Positions 16,920 to 25,168 of a stretch of 64,000 nucleotides of DNA are shown piece by piece; position 1 is the first letter of the stretch, and every line of letters begins with the position of its first letter. The notes under the pieces were generated by a model that searched no databases, was not told the DNA's origin, and saw only the letters and a program-made list of their open reading frames with translations. This DNA comes from Mucilaginibacter terrae (lineage in GTDB: Bacteria > Bacteroidota > Bacteroidia > Sphingobacteriales > Sphingobacteriaceae): the NCBI RefSeq assembly GCF_031951985.1, contig NZ_JAVLVU010000001.1:3410001-3474000 (forward strand), in the 5' to 3' direction. A program made the translations under genes and the position numbers.

Positions 16920-18191
16920 ATGCTGCAAGTTAGTTATATCCGCGATAACAAGGAACAGGTTTTGGCTCGTTTGGCTGTTAAAAACTTTAAACAATCAGAG
17001 CTGGTTGACGAAATTCTGGCGCTCGACGATAATCGTAAGCAAACTCAGAACCGTTTAGACAGTACATCGGCCGAGGCCAATGCTGCCGCTAAACGTATTG
17101 GAGAGCTGATGCGTACCGGGCAAAAAGAAGAAGCCGAAAAGGTAAAATCGCAAACCGGGACTTGGAAAGAGGATATTAAAAAATATGGTGAAGAACTCAC
17201 CAATATTGAGCAGGAGTTATTGCAAAAAATTGTATTACTGCCCAACCTGCCGCACGCAAGCGTACCCAAAGGCGTAAGTGCCGAGGATAACGAAATTGTA
17301 TTGGAAAATGGCGATAAACCGGCCCTGCCCGAAAGCGCATTGCCACACTGGGAACTGGCGGCCAAATACAATATCATTGATTTTGAGCTGGGTGTTAAAA
17401 TTACCGGAGCGGGTTTCCCTGTTTATAAGGGTAAAGGCGCCAAACTGCAACGTGCACTCATCAGTTTCTTTTTAGATGAGGCCGAAAAAGCAGGTTACAG
17501 CGAAGTTATGCTGCCGCTTATGGTGAACGAAGCATCAGGCTTTGGTACCGGCCAGCTGCCCGATAAAGAAGGCCAGATGTACTTTGTTGGTCAGGATAAT
17601 TTGTATTTGATACCAACCGCCGAAGTTCCCATTACCAACTTGTACCGCGATGTTATTTTAAAGGCTGATGAATTACCTGTTAAAAATACAGGCTACACCC
17701 CTTGTTTCCGCCGCGAGGCCGGTTCATATGGAGCACATGTGCGTGGACTGAACCGTTTGCACCAGTTTGATAAGGTAGAAATTGTACAGGTGGTTCACCC
17801 TGATAACTCTTACGATATTATAGAGGAAATGAGCAGCCACATACAAGGCCTGCTGCAAAAGCTGGGCCTGCCTTACCGCGTGCTGCGTTTATGCGGTGGC
17901 GATATGGGTTTTGCCTCGGCCTTAACTTATGATATGGAAACCTGGAGCGCAGCACAACAGCGCTGGTTAGAGGTATCATCAGTATCAAACTTTGAAACTT
18001 ACCAGAGTAACCGCCTTAAACTGCGTTTCCGTAATGCCGAGGGTAAAACCCAATTGGCACACACGCTTAACGGTAGCGCACTGGCCTTACCGCGTATTGT
18101 AGCTACGTTATTAGAAAACAATCAAACCGAAAACGGTATAAAAATTCCCGAAGCATTAGTGCCTTACACCCGCTTTGAGTGGATAGACTAA
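16920..18191 (+). CDS. serS: Serine--tRNA ligase
   Basis: 423 residues, full family length. The N-terminal long-helix arm that grips the tRNA-Ser variable loop covers about 1-105 ('LDDNRKQTQNRLDSTSAEAN'). The class II core follows, with motif 2 'CFRREAGSYGAHVRGLNRLHQFDKVEIV' in two parts around about 260-285 and motif 3 'LNGSALALPRIVATLLEN' near 390. It charges tRNA-Ser (and tRNA-Sec where present). Single-gene transcript from the promoter box at 16892. No hairpin terminator is visible before the convergent gene ending at 18226. Confidence 0.97.
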   Translation: MLQVSYIRDNKEQVLARLAVKNFKQSELVDEILALDDNRKQTQNRLDSTSAEANAAAKRIGELMRTGQKEEAEKVKSQTGTWKEDIKKYGEELTNIEQELLQKIVLLPNLPHASVPKGVSAEDNEIVLENGDKPALPESALPHWELAAKYNIIDFELGVKITGAGFPVYKGKGAKLQRALISFFLDEAEKAGYSEVMLPLMVNEASGFGTGQLPDKEGQMYFVGQDNLYLIPTAEVPITNLYRDVILKADELPVKNTGYTPCFRREAGSYGAHVRGLNRLHQFDKVEIVQVVHPDNSYDIIEEMSSHIQGLLQKLGLPYRVLRLCGGDMGFASALTYDMETWSAAQQRWLEVSSVSNFETYQSNRLKLRFRNAEGKTQLAHTLNGSALALPRIVATLLENNQTENGIKIPEALVPYTRFEWID

Positions 18192-18225
18192 GTTGATTTT
18201 GGAAGTCGGGTTTTCGATTTGATTT

Positions 18226-18558
18226 TTATTCCTCCTCTTCGAGATAGGGCTTTAGTGCGTTAGCTAAATACGCAATTAATTCGGGGTCGTTGTACTGGTA
18301 ATTGTCTTCAATATCCAGCACAACGACCTCTTTTTCGTTTATAACCTCTTCAAAACGTTGCTTCAGGAGTTGCTTGTGCTTACGCTCCATTACAAAAATC
18401 ACATCGGCCCAGGCCAGCAGTTTGGCACTAACCTTAATGCGGGCTTTATCGCTGGTACCTGCCGAGCGGGCTTCATACACCGGATGGTTTTTAAACAGAT
18501 GCGCGGCCGTGGGGCTGCGCCATTGGTTTTTGCTGCAGATGAAGAGGAGGTTGGGCAA
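18226..18558 (-). CDS. Low-molecular-weight protein tyrosine phosphatase-like protein
   Basis: 110 residues. The phosphate-binding loop 'CSKNQWRS' (C8 to R14) fits the CX5R[S/T] motif, and the C-terminal 'NDPELIAYL' may supply the general-acid Asp-Pro. It is shorter than typical LMW-PTPs (about 150). The likely start is TTG at 18558, since no ATG lies upstream in frame before a stop; it is 11 bases after the HNH gene's stop, so translation is probably coupled to that gene. It may act on phosphotyrosine or on another phosphorylated substrate; the target is unknown. Confidence 0.75.
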   Translation of the reverse strand: MPNLLFICSKNQWRSPTAAHLFKNHPVYEARSAGTSDKARIKVSAKLLAWADVIFVMERKHKQLLKQRFEEVINEKEVVVLDIEDNYQYNDPELIAYLANALKPYLEEEE

Positions 18559-18569
18559 TTTTTGGTTTA

Positions 18570-19553
18570 TTAGATACTATCTTCTTCAATAAAAAGAACT
18601 TGTCTTTTTTCAATAATTTTCAGTAATCTATCTAAGTAAATAGATACATTATTTCTTGTTTGCTCATGTATTAGGTACATGTTTTCAAAATGTTGTTTAG
18701 TCAAACTTATATTTACCTTCCGCTCTTGCTGATTATTAGTTAAAACATTGTATGAGTATGTTTCATCAATGCTTTCGCCTTCATATTCTAAGTTAAATAT
18801 AACTATGAACTTTTGCATGCTAAAAAGCTCCAAGTAGGCATACAATGTTTTTTTCTGTTTTGAGCCTTTAAGGTGTATAACATGTGAAACCTCATCTTCA
18901 TTTAAAGAATAAGAAGTGTGATTGGTAGGATAATAAAAGAATACAGGGCAATCTTTGCCTCCATTAACGACAAAATCAATTATTGTTTTACATTCAGATT
19001 TATCGTGTTCTCTAAGTAGATAATAATTCAAAGCAATCTTAGCTATTGAACGCATATAGGTTATTCCTCCAAATCCAATCTCTTTAGGTTTGGTTGATAA
19101 TTTATTTTGAACATAGCCTTTTTCTTTGTCAGGCAACGTTGTATACTTCTTATATTCAATTTTATGCTTCCTTGATAATTGCGTTCTAAGGTCTTTTAAA
19201 ACTTTAGGATATTGCTTATTGGTAAGGAAATATTCTTTATCCCCACCCTCCACATTTACTCGGAGCCTCCATAATGCTTGCAGACCTTGTCCGACGAGCT
19301 TTATTTGCCCGTTAGCAGTAATTAATGGGATTTTTATCTCCCCTTTTTTTCTGTCACGCTTGATTGATAGTAAGTCTCCAAAAACACCAATTTGGTCGGC
19401 TAATTCACCATCTATATGTTCACCAAACTTTTGATTACACCCAGCGCAAATTAGTTTGTAAGATTTTAATCTACCTCCTATGCTATTATTAATCACATGT
19501 TCTAAAGAGCGATTTTCCTCTGTTAGTTCATCGCCACAACCGTAACAATTCAT
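18570..19553 (-). CDS. HNH endonuclease domain protein, AT-rich accessory gene
   Basis: 327 residues from ATG 19553. The N-terminal 45 residues form a zinc-containing HNH module: Cys3 and Cys6 (CYGC), Glu18-His19, Asn22/Asn23 ('EHVINNSIGG') and Cys36/Cys39 ('LICAGCNQKFG'), resembling the HNH_5-type group. The remaining 280 residues match nothing I recognise; they are lysine-rich and could be a DNA- or partner-binding domain. The gene is strongly AT-rich (17 of 60 G/C in 18661-18720, against 36 of 60 in 20221-20280), which suggests acquisition by transfer. Such stand-alone HNH proteins are often defence or mobile-element nucleases; this is inference. Confidence 0.78.
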   Translation of the reverse strand: MNCYGCGDELTEENRSLEHVINNSIGGRLKSYKLICAGCNQKFGEHIDGELADQIGVFGDLLSIKRDRKKGEIKIPLITANGQIKLVGQGLQALWRLRVNVEGGDKEYFLTNKQYPKVLKDLRTQLSRKHKIEYKKYTTLPDKEKGYVQNKLSTKPKEIGFGGITYMRSIAKIALNYYLLREHDKSECKTIIDFVVNGGKDCPVFFYYPTNHTSYSLNEDEVSHVIHLKGSKQKKTLYAYLELFSMQKFIVIFNLEYEGESIDETYSYNVLTNNQQERKVNISLTKQHFENMYLIHEQTRNNVSIYLDRLLKIIEKRQVLFIEEDSI

Positions 19554-19583
19554 AAATAAAATTATCAAATTATGTCTCGGGGA

Positions 19584-20882
19584 TTACTTCCCCGCCATAT
19601 AATCCAACGTCAAATTACACAAAGCTTTAACGCCCAGCGTAAACCCGCTTTCGTCTATATAAAAATCGGGCGTGTGGTGTGCGGCTGTTTTGAGCGGGTC
19701 TTGTCCTTTGGGCATGCCACCTAAAAAGATGAACAGGCCGGGTATTTTTTCCTGGAAGAAACTGAAATCTTCGGCACCGGTTACGGCTGGGCGCAGCAGC
19801 ACGTTGGCAGCCCCGGCAGTAGCTTGCAGAGTGGGCAGCATTTTTTCGGTCAGTTTCGGGTCGTTGTAAGTTACGGGGTAACGTACACTCAGCGGAATTT
19901 TAACTTCGGCAGTGGCACCGGCCGCCTCGGCGGTTTTGGTGGCAATGGTTTTTACGCGTTCGATGAGTGTTTTTTCATCGGCCGCACTTAATGCACGCAG
20001 GGTGCCAAGCATAGTTACCTGCTCGGGGATAATGTTGGAGCGGTTACCTCCGTTTATAGAACCAATAGTTACTACGGCCGCATTTTCGGTTACGTTAATG
20101 TTGCGGCTTACAATAGTTTGCAAACTGTTTATAATTTGTGCCGAAACTACAATAGGGTCAACGCTGCTCCAGGGATAAGCACCGTGGGCTTGCTTGCCTT
20201 TTACCACAATTTGCATATCGTTCACGGCAGCCATGGTTCCACCGGGGCGGTAAGTTATTTTACCCACCTCGGTTTGGGCGTTTATGTGTAAGCCAAAAAT
20301 GGCATCTACCTTAGGGTTTTCCAGCACGCCTTCTTTAATCATCAGCTCGGCACCGCCTTCTTCGCCAAACGGAGCACCTTCTTCGGCCGGTTGAAAAATG
20401 AATTTTACGGTTCCATGTAAAACGTTTTTCATGCCTGATAATACTTCGGCCACGCCCATCAAAATAGATACATGCGTATCGTGCCCGCAGGCGTGCATCA
20501 CACCAACCTCGGCATTGTTATAGGTGGATTTTATTTTTGATGCAAACGGAATATTTACCCGCTCGGTAACAGGCAAGCCATCCATATCGGCACGCAAAGC
20601 CACTACCGGACCGGGCTTACCGCCTTTAAGCACTCCAACCACCCCGGTTTTAGCTACCCCGGTTTTTACCTCAATTCCCAAGGCTTTTAAATGTGCCGCA
20701 ATAATGCCCGCCGTGCGGGTTTCGTGATTGCCCAACTCGGGGTTAGCGTGAAAATCGCGTCGCCAGGCTATTACTTTAGCCTCCAGGGCATCGGCCTTTT
20801 TAGCAGCCTGGGCTTTTAAAGCAGTTTGTGCAAAAGAGGTTGAAGCGTATAGTGAGAATGCAAGGATGTAAAGTTTTTTCAT
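19584..20882 (-). CDS. M20 family amidohydrolase (secreted)
   Basis: 432 residues with a signal peptide (hydrophobic 4-18, cleavage after FAQ). M20D-type metal centre: 'LRADMDGLPVTE' (97-108), 'HACGHDTH' (130-137, with Cys132 and His134), Glu pair in 'QPAEEG', 'GLHIN' and the C-terminal 'TGAEDFSFFQEKIPGLFIFLGG'. The insert between is the dimerisation (lid) domain. Relatives hydrolyse N-acyl amino acids, hippurate or indole-acetyl-amino acids; a periplasmic N-acyl-amino-acid amidohydrolase is the best description. It lies just upstream of the AT-rich HNH gene on the same strand (30 bases). Confidence 0.9.
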   Translation of the reverse strand: MKKLYILAFSLYASTSFAQTALKAQAAKKADALEAKVIAWRRDFHANPELGNHETRTAGIIAAHLKALGIEVKTGVAKTGVVGVLKGGKPGPVVALRADMDGLPVTERVNIPFASKIKSTYNNAEVGVMHACGHDTHVSILMGVAEVLSGMKNVLHGTVKFIFQPAEEGAPFGEEGGAELMIKEGVLENPKVDAIFGLHINAQTEVGKITYRPGGTMAAVNDMQIVVKGKQAHGAYPWSSVDPIVVSAQIINSLQTIVSRNINVTENAAVVTIGSINGGNRSNIIPEQVTMLGTLRALSAADEKTLIERVKTIATKTAEAAGATAEVKIPLSVRYPVTYNDPKLTEKMLPTLQATAGAANVLLRPAVTGAEDFSFFQEKIPGLFIFLGGMPKGQDPLKTAAHHTPDFYIDESGFTLGVKALCNLTLDYMAGK

Positions 20883-21031
20883 GCCCGGATGGTTTTGGGC
20901 TTTAAGATAGCGTTTTAAAAAATAAAATTAGTTATATTGTATGAAGCAAATTCTACAATGTTTGGATTTGCTTTGACTTACTGCAGTGCCTTGTTAGGAT
21001 AGGTAAAGTGTTTTTACACCTGCCTGTGGAT

Positions 21032-21062
21032 GTTACTTTTTGTTTGCTGAAAGAAAAGTAAC
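21032..21062. repeat. Inverted repeat GTTACTTTT/AAAAGTAAC
   Basis: Nine-base arms 21032-21040 and 21054-21062. Sequences of this kind followed by AAAAGGCTGCGG recur in intergenic DNA of this group. The 377-base gene-free stretch 20883-21259 holds this element and the terminator at 21194; I see nothing else in it. Confidence 0.4.
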
Positions 21063-21193
21063 GCAAAAGAAAAGGCTGCGGCTACGTGCTGTTGCTACTT
21101 TGGTCTGTGCTTGTACTTAGGTCTGTGGTTACCGCAACATTCCTGATGCCGCGGAAGAGATAAGGTGTTAGGACTGTGCTTTGGGCTGGTAGT

Positions 21194-21235
21194 AAAAGAA
21201 AAACGGCACCGCTGTTACGGTGCCGTTTTTCTTTT
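21194..21235. terminator. Terminator with 18-bp perfect stem
   Basis: Arms 21194-21211 and 21218-21235 pair perfectly around CTGTTA; on the minus strand it ends in TTTTTCTTTT. It lies 24 bases beyond the stop of the 21260-21937 gene. Confidence 0.9.
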
Positions 21236-21259
21236 ATTAATGAGTAATTGTTCGTTCTC

Positions 21260-21937
21260 TTACAATTCAATGCTCTCGCCAATTGCCGGGAGTTTTAAGT
21301 TCAGACCGGCTTTCAAGAACTTTTCTTTAGCCTCATTTTTATCAATTTTTATAACCGGGAAGGTGTCATAATGCACACCTACCACATTCTTGCAGGCAAT
21401 AAAATCGCAGGCCTTAACGGCATCATTAATACCCATGGTATAGTTATCGCCTATGGGTAATATTGCCCAGTCAAGTTCGTCTTCGGCCAGGAGTTTCATG
21501 TCATAGGTAAGAGCGGTATCACCGGCAAAATATATCTTTTTGTTTTCGGCATAAATTACAAAACCTGCAGGTACGCCGCCGTAACTGCCATCGGGCATTG
21601 AGCTGGAGTGAAGGGCATAAACCATTTTCACTTTACCAAAATCAAAGTCGAAAGCACCGCCAATGTTCATGCCGTGCGCATCAGGCACACCGTTGTTGCC
21701 CAGCCATCCGGCTATTTCGGCAATACAAATTACTTGGGCACCGCTTTGTTTTTGAATGGGCAACAGGTCTGCTACGTGGTCGCCATGCCCGTGCGATATA
21801 AGGATGTAGTCGGGCTTTAGCGCATTAACATCAATATGTTTAGCCAACTCATTAGGCGTTATAAACGGATCGAACAGCAGGGTTTTGCCACCGGTTTGTA
21901 TTTCAACGGTTGAATGGCCGTAATAGGTAAGTTTCAT
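21260..21937 (-). CDS. UPF0173-type metal-dependent hydrolase (metallo-beta-lactamase fold)
   Basis: 225 residues, complete. Opening 'MKLTYYGHSTVEIQT' and 'LLFDPFITPN', the zinc motif 'HGHGDH' (about 49-54), 'FAGDTALTYDM' and the last ligand in 'VGVHYDTFP' are typical of UPF0173 (YtkL-like) hydrolases. Their physiological substrate is not established. No signal peptide, so cytoplasmic. A TAnnTTTG box at 21961-21968 and the terminator at 21194 mark it as a single-gene transcript. Confidence 0.92.
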   Translation of the reverse strand: MKLTYYGHSTVEIQTGGKTLLFDPFITPNELAKHIDVNALKPDYILISHGHGDHVADLLPIQKQSGAQVICIAEIAGWLGNNGVPDAHGMNIGGAFDFDFGKVKMVYALHSSSMPDGSYGGVPAGFVIYAENKKIYFAGDTALTYDMKLLAEDELDWAILPIGDNYTMGINDAVKACDFIACKNVVGVHYDTFPVIKIDKNEAKEKFLKAGLNLKLPAIGESIEL

Positions 21938-21960
21938 AGTTAGCTTGTTTAATGTTTTAA

Positions 21961-21968
21961 CAAAGTTA
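21961..21968 (-). promoter_or_regulatory. -7 promoter box of the UPF0173 gene
   Basis: Minus-strand TAACTTTG, exact TAnnTTTG match, 23 bases before the ATG at 21937. No -33 TTTG is visible. Confidence 0.45.
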
Positions 21969-22005
21969 TAGATAGTTGTTTAAACATAGAGTAGTAACAG
22001 CGTTA

Positions 22006-22302
22006 TCAAACTTTTGTTAGTTTATCCGGGTTTTGGCGATTGTCCCAAAACATAACCAACTGAACCGAACCATTTTTGAACCTGTATAATAAGCTGGTTT
22101 GTTTAGTTATTACCGCACGATAAGCATTCTTGCGAACGGAATACGGATAAAGCTGATAGTTATGAGATATATGTTTGATTGTAATGCTTACCCGATGTGT
22201 AAAATCAATAACTTCTTTCTCAGTCCACTCCTCACTTAAATAACGCAGTATATTGTAATAGGTTATTTTAGCTTTAGGAGACCATATAATGGGATAGTTC
22301 AT
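22006..22302 (-). CDS. ParE/RelE-superfamily toxin
   Basis: 98 residues. The fold pattern 'IIWSPKAKITYYNILRYLSEEWTEKEVIDFTHRV' (strand, two helices) and the C-terminal strands 'YRAVITKQTSLLYRFKNGSVQLVMFWDNRQNP' are typical of ParE-type toxins, which poison gyrase, or RelE-type mRNA interferases. ParE is more likely because of the long helical hairpin and 'WDNRQNP' end. The start overlaps the antitoxin stop by one base (TAATG), so the two are translationally coupled. Confidence 0.82.
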   Translation of the reverse strand: MNYPIIWSPKAKITYYNILRYLSEEWTEKEVIDFTHRVSITIKHISHNYQLYPYSVRKNAYRAVITKQTSLLYRFKNGSVQLVMFWDNRQNPDKLTKV

Positions 22303-22535
22303 TATTTTTTTCCAAAAAGCCGCTTTGCTTCCTCCATTACTTCCTCGTGTGGAATGCCTTCACCCCGGTCAAGCTGTTCACAGGCTTCATCAAAATGGGT
22401 TTCTGCTTCTTTAGGTAAAGTATTCCAAAAGTCATCACTTTCCATCTCCAATAAAGCCTGTACTTCTTGTAATACCGCGTCATCATCAGTATTAATGATG
22501 CGCTCAACAATTTTGTATTTTAATGCTGCGTCCAT
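22302..22535 (-). CDS. Antitoxin of the ParE-type module
   Basis: 77 residues, first gene of the pair. It is acidic, with an N-terminal segment 'KYKIVERIINTDDDAVLQEVQALLE' seen in Bacteroidota antitoxins next to ParE toxins, and a C-terminal helix 'HEEVMEEAKRLFGKK' that would wrap around the toxin. It has no clear ribbon-helix-helix DNA-binding domain. Identification rests mostly on its position directly before the toxin and the one-base overlap. Confidence 0.75.
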   Translation of the reverse strand: MDAALKYKIVERIINTDDDAVLQEVQALLEMESDDFWNTLPKEAETHFDEACEQLDRGEGIPHEEVMEEAKRLFGKK

Positions 22536-22565
22536 ATTTAAAGATACAGAATTTCTACAGAAAAA

Positions 22566-22871
22566 TTATTGTCCAAACATGCCACCCAAATCGCCAAACA
22601 TATTTTTGGTCATAGCGGCCATTTCGGTTTGGCTTACGTTTTCGGCCTGTTCCAAGGCTTTGTTAACAGCAAGTACCATGAGCTCTTCCAACTCTTCTTT
22701 ATCAGCTTCTTTCAAAAACTCTTCGTTAATATTGATGCTTTGCAATACCTTATTGGCATTGGCCGTTACGGTAATTTTACCACCTTCAACACTACCGCTC
22801 ACGGTAACATTGTCTAAGCGGTTTTTCATTTCGCCAGCTTTTTGCTGGGCTTCAAATAGTTTATCGAACAT
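22566..22871 (-). CDS. YbaB/EbfC family nucleoid-associated protein
   Basis: 101 residues from ATG 22871 (MFDKLFEAQQKAGEMKNRL); the frame extends upstream to 22940 without family character. Helix-strand-helix YbaB signature: 'VTVSGSVEGGKITVTANANKVLQSININEE' is the central sheet that forms the DNA-binding dimer. The C-terminal 'MFGDLGGMFGQ' is glycine- and methionine-rich as usual. The family binds DNA as a dimer; it is often next to recR or dnaX, but not here. Confidence 0.9.
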   Translation of the reverse strand: MFDKLFEAQQKAGEMKNRLDNVTVSGSVEGGKITVTANANKVLQSININEEFLKEADKEELEELMVLAVNKALEQAENVSQTEMAAMTKNMFGDLGGMFGQ

Positions 22872-22970
22872 GATTTTTGAGTTATTGGTTGATTGAGTTA
22901 AATATTTGATTGAGTTATAATTAAGTTTACAACTACTCACTTAATCAACTACTCAACCACTCACAAAATA

Positions 22971-24182
22971 TTAATCTTCCGCTGTTTCGCCAGTACCTTT
23001 ATAGGCATCCTTGCGTACCACTGGCATACCTGTGGCTTTAAACAAATCGTCTAAATGTAAGAGACTGCCATTCACTAAGTTTCCTAACAAAATAATGGTG
23101 ACATCGTTTTTAAGGTCGCGCAAGAAAATATGGCGAAAACCGTGCCACCAGCCAGTATGGTAAACCACCTTCTGGTTTTTGTCTTCAAATATGCGCCAAC
23201 CGTAGCCGTAACTAAAGTGACCACGAATTAACGGCGTTACATGAGCTGCATACGCCGAGTCCTGCGTGGCCGGTTTAATTAAACGCCCGGCTTTCAGCGC
23301 CTGGTCAAACAGGTACAAATCGCCAATGGTGCTGTAAATGCCTTTATCGCCCACGGGGCCATCTAAAAAGTTTTGTGCTACCGAGTAACGCCAGCTATTA
23401 CGATCGTGGCCAACTACATCGGCCGGTATTTTATCATAAACCGCTTTTGAGTAAACGGCCGTATGCGTCATGCCCGATGGTTTAAAGATGTTCTCCTGCA
23501 TATATTGTGCATAGGGCATGCCTGTAACCTTTTCGATAATGGCACCCAGCACCATGTAGTTGGAGTTGTTGTATAAAAAGCGCACGTTGGGCTTATTAAA
23601 AGGAGCCGGTTTATATTCGGCAATCAGGTTCATTACCTGTTGGTTGGTAATGCCTTTCTTTTGGTCGCGGTGCTCTTTGCGGTACAGGCCGTCAACAAAG
23701 TAAACATAGTTCATCATGCCCGAGCGGTGGGTGAGCAGCAGGCGTATGGTTACACCTTCGTACGGAAAGTTGGGATAAAAGTCGCGCACATCCTGGTCGA
23801 GTTTAATTTTACCTTGTTCCCAAAGCATCATGATGGCCGTGCCGGTCATGGTTTTTGATACCGATGCCAGTTCGAACTTCGAATCGAGCTTTAAACTATC
23901 GCGGGTGAGGTGATTGGCCCAGCCAAAGGCACCTTCATAAATGATCTTTCCCTTTTTGGCTACCAGCACATTACCGTTGAAAGCACTTTTTTTATGCAGG
24001 TGCTGCATAAAAGCATCAACTTCTTTATCGGCATCCTTGGGATCGTATTTTAACAGCTTTTGCGGCTCAAAGGGTTTTCCTTCATTTTTAACACCATTTT
24101 TAGAAGAAGAAGAATTGGAGCAGGATGCCAATACATTCATGACCAGCATGCCGGCCAATATACTTTTGTTCAGTAAGTTCAT
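22971..24182 (-). CDS. Lipoprotein serine hydrolase, class C beta-lactamase-like
   Basis: 403 residues from ATG 24182 (MNLLNKS). N-terminal lipoprotein signal with lipobox 'VLASC', so anchored to a membrane. The beta-lactamase/penicillin-binding fold has SxxK in 'SVSKT' (about 107-110), Tyr-x-Asn in 'YNNSNYMVLG' and the third box 'HTGWWHG' (HxG in place of KTG). Such proteins are D-aminopeptidases, esterases or PBP-like enzymes more often than true beta-lactamases. Substrate unknown. The gene is divergent from the ECF sigma gene. Confidence 0.88.
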   Translation of the reverse strand: MNLLNKSILAGMLVMNVLASCSNSSSSKNGVKNEGKPFEPQKLLKYDPKDADKEVDAFMQHLHKKSAFNGNVLVAKKGKIIYEGAFGWANHLTRDSLKLDSKFELASVSKTMTGTAIMMLWEQGKIKLDQDVRDFYPNFPYEGVTIRLLLTHRSGMMNYVYFVDGLYRKEHRDQKKGITNQQVMNLIAEYKPAPFNKPNVRFLYNNSNYMVLGAIIEKVTGMPYAQYMQENIFKPSGMTHTAVYSKAVYDKIPADVVGHDRNSWRYSVAQNFLDGPVGDKGIYSTIGDLYLFDQALKAGRLIKPATQDSAYAAHVTPLIRGHFSYGYGWRIFEDKNQKVVYHTGWWHGFRHIFLRDLKNDVTIILLGNLVNGSLLHLDDLFKATGMPVVRKDAYKGTGETAED

Positions 24183-24518
24183 TATATACACAGAGAGAGC
24201 CTTCGCTTTAAACGACTGCGAAAATCAGAAATTATACCCCGGTTAAAAAGTAAATGTTTTAATTATTTCACTTAAAGTTTTTGTTAGGACATAATTAACA
24301 AAAAACACCCATAAAGTTAAGGTTTAAGCAAGCCTAATAGAGTGCCGACAATTAAATTAAGAAATAAACATATTTAAAAATGTTTAAACAAGCTTTTTGT
24401 AATGATGAGACACTTTAAATGCCAAATTGATAATACAAGCATGATGTGAGCTTAATATCTTCTTAATAAGGCATCGGGACTTTTGTTGCAGCAAACACAC
24501 CAACAACAAGGCATTTAC
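24183..24518. other. Gene-free interval upstream of the ECF sigma gene
   Basis: 336 bases, AT-rich. One imperfect inverted repeat, GTTTTTGTTA (24277-24286) against TAACAAAAAAC (24296-24306). No exact TAnnTTTG box was found close to the sigma gene start, which would fit a non-housekeeping promoter. Confidence 0.4.
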
Positions 24519-25088
24519 ATGTACCCGCAACTAAGTGATGAGGAATTAATGGAGCTTTTGAAAGCCGATGACCATTTGGCACTAGAAAACCTGTTTAACC
24601 GTTACTATAAAACGCTATGCCAGTTAAGCGCTGTGTACACCAAAGATTTTGAGATTGCCGAAGAAATTGTAGCTAACCTGTTCATGAAAATTTGGGACGG
24701 CCGCTATGAGGCCAATGTGCAAAATGTTAAAAGCTACCTGTCAGTTTCGGTGCGCAATGCATCACTTAATCATACCCAAAAAGCGAAAGCCCCTGTCCAT
24801 TCAATAGACGAGGTAGCTCATCAGCTGAACGAGGTGCAGGATCACAACACACCGCTCAACATCATTACCCGCCGCGAATCGTACAACCGCATCATCAGTT
24901 TGATTGATACCCTGCCGCCATCGCAACGCGAAGTGGTGTTGATGAGCCACGTTGACAACCTGAACAAGCACGAAATAGCCCAAACCTTAAATATTTCGGT
25001 ACGTACGGTTGAAACAACCCTTTACCAATCGGTAAAAAAGCTGCGTTCCCTGCTTAAAGATTCTTATAATTCGGCTGCCAGTAATTAA
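24519..25088 (+). CDS. ECF-type RNA polymerase sigma-70 factor of the SusCD-linked family
   Basis: 189 residues from ATG 24519 (MYPQLSDEELMELL); a longer frame from 24483 begins at TTG and is less likely. Region 2 is 'ALENLFNRYYKTLCQLSAVYTKDFEIAEEIVANLFMKIW' and region 4 is 'LPPSQREVVLMSHVDNLNKHEIAQTLNISVRTVETTLYQSVKKL'. This is the Bacteroidota type that pairs with a FecR-like anti-sigma factor and a TonB receptor carrying an N-terminal STN signalling domain; all three are adjacent here. It is expected to turn on the locus when the receptor is loaded. Confidence 0.93.
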   Translation: MYPQLSDEELMELLKADDHLALENLFNRYYKTLCQLSAVYTKDFEIAEEIVANLFMKIWDGRYEANVQNVKSYLSVSVRNASLNHTQKAKAPVHSIDEVAHQLNEVQDHNTPLNIITRRESYNRIISLIDTLPPSQREVVLMSHVDNLNKHEIAQTLNISVRTVETTLYQSVKKLRSLLKDSYNSAASN

Positions 25089-25168
25089 TCATTTCTTAAT
25101 GTATTGATAACGCAACGCGCTACGTATGCGGTGCCGGTAAATCTGTCTTTATAGGTAGAAACAGATTA

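Noticed and set aside
22971..24182. True antibiotic-resistance beta-lactamase
   Set aside because: The third motif is HTG rather than KTG and it is a lipoprotein; more like a D-aminopeptidase or esterase. Resistance cannot be claimed.
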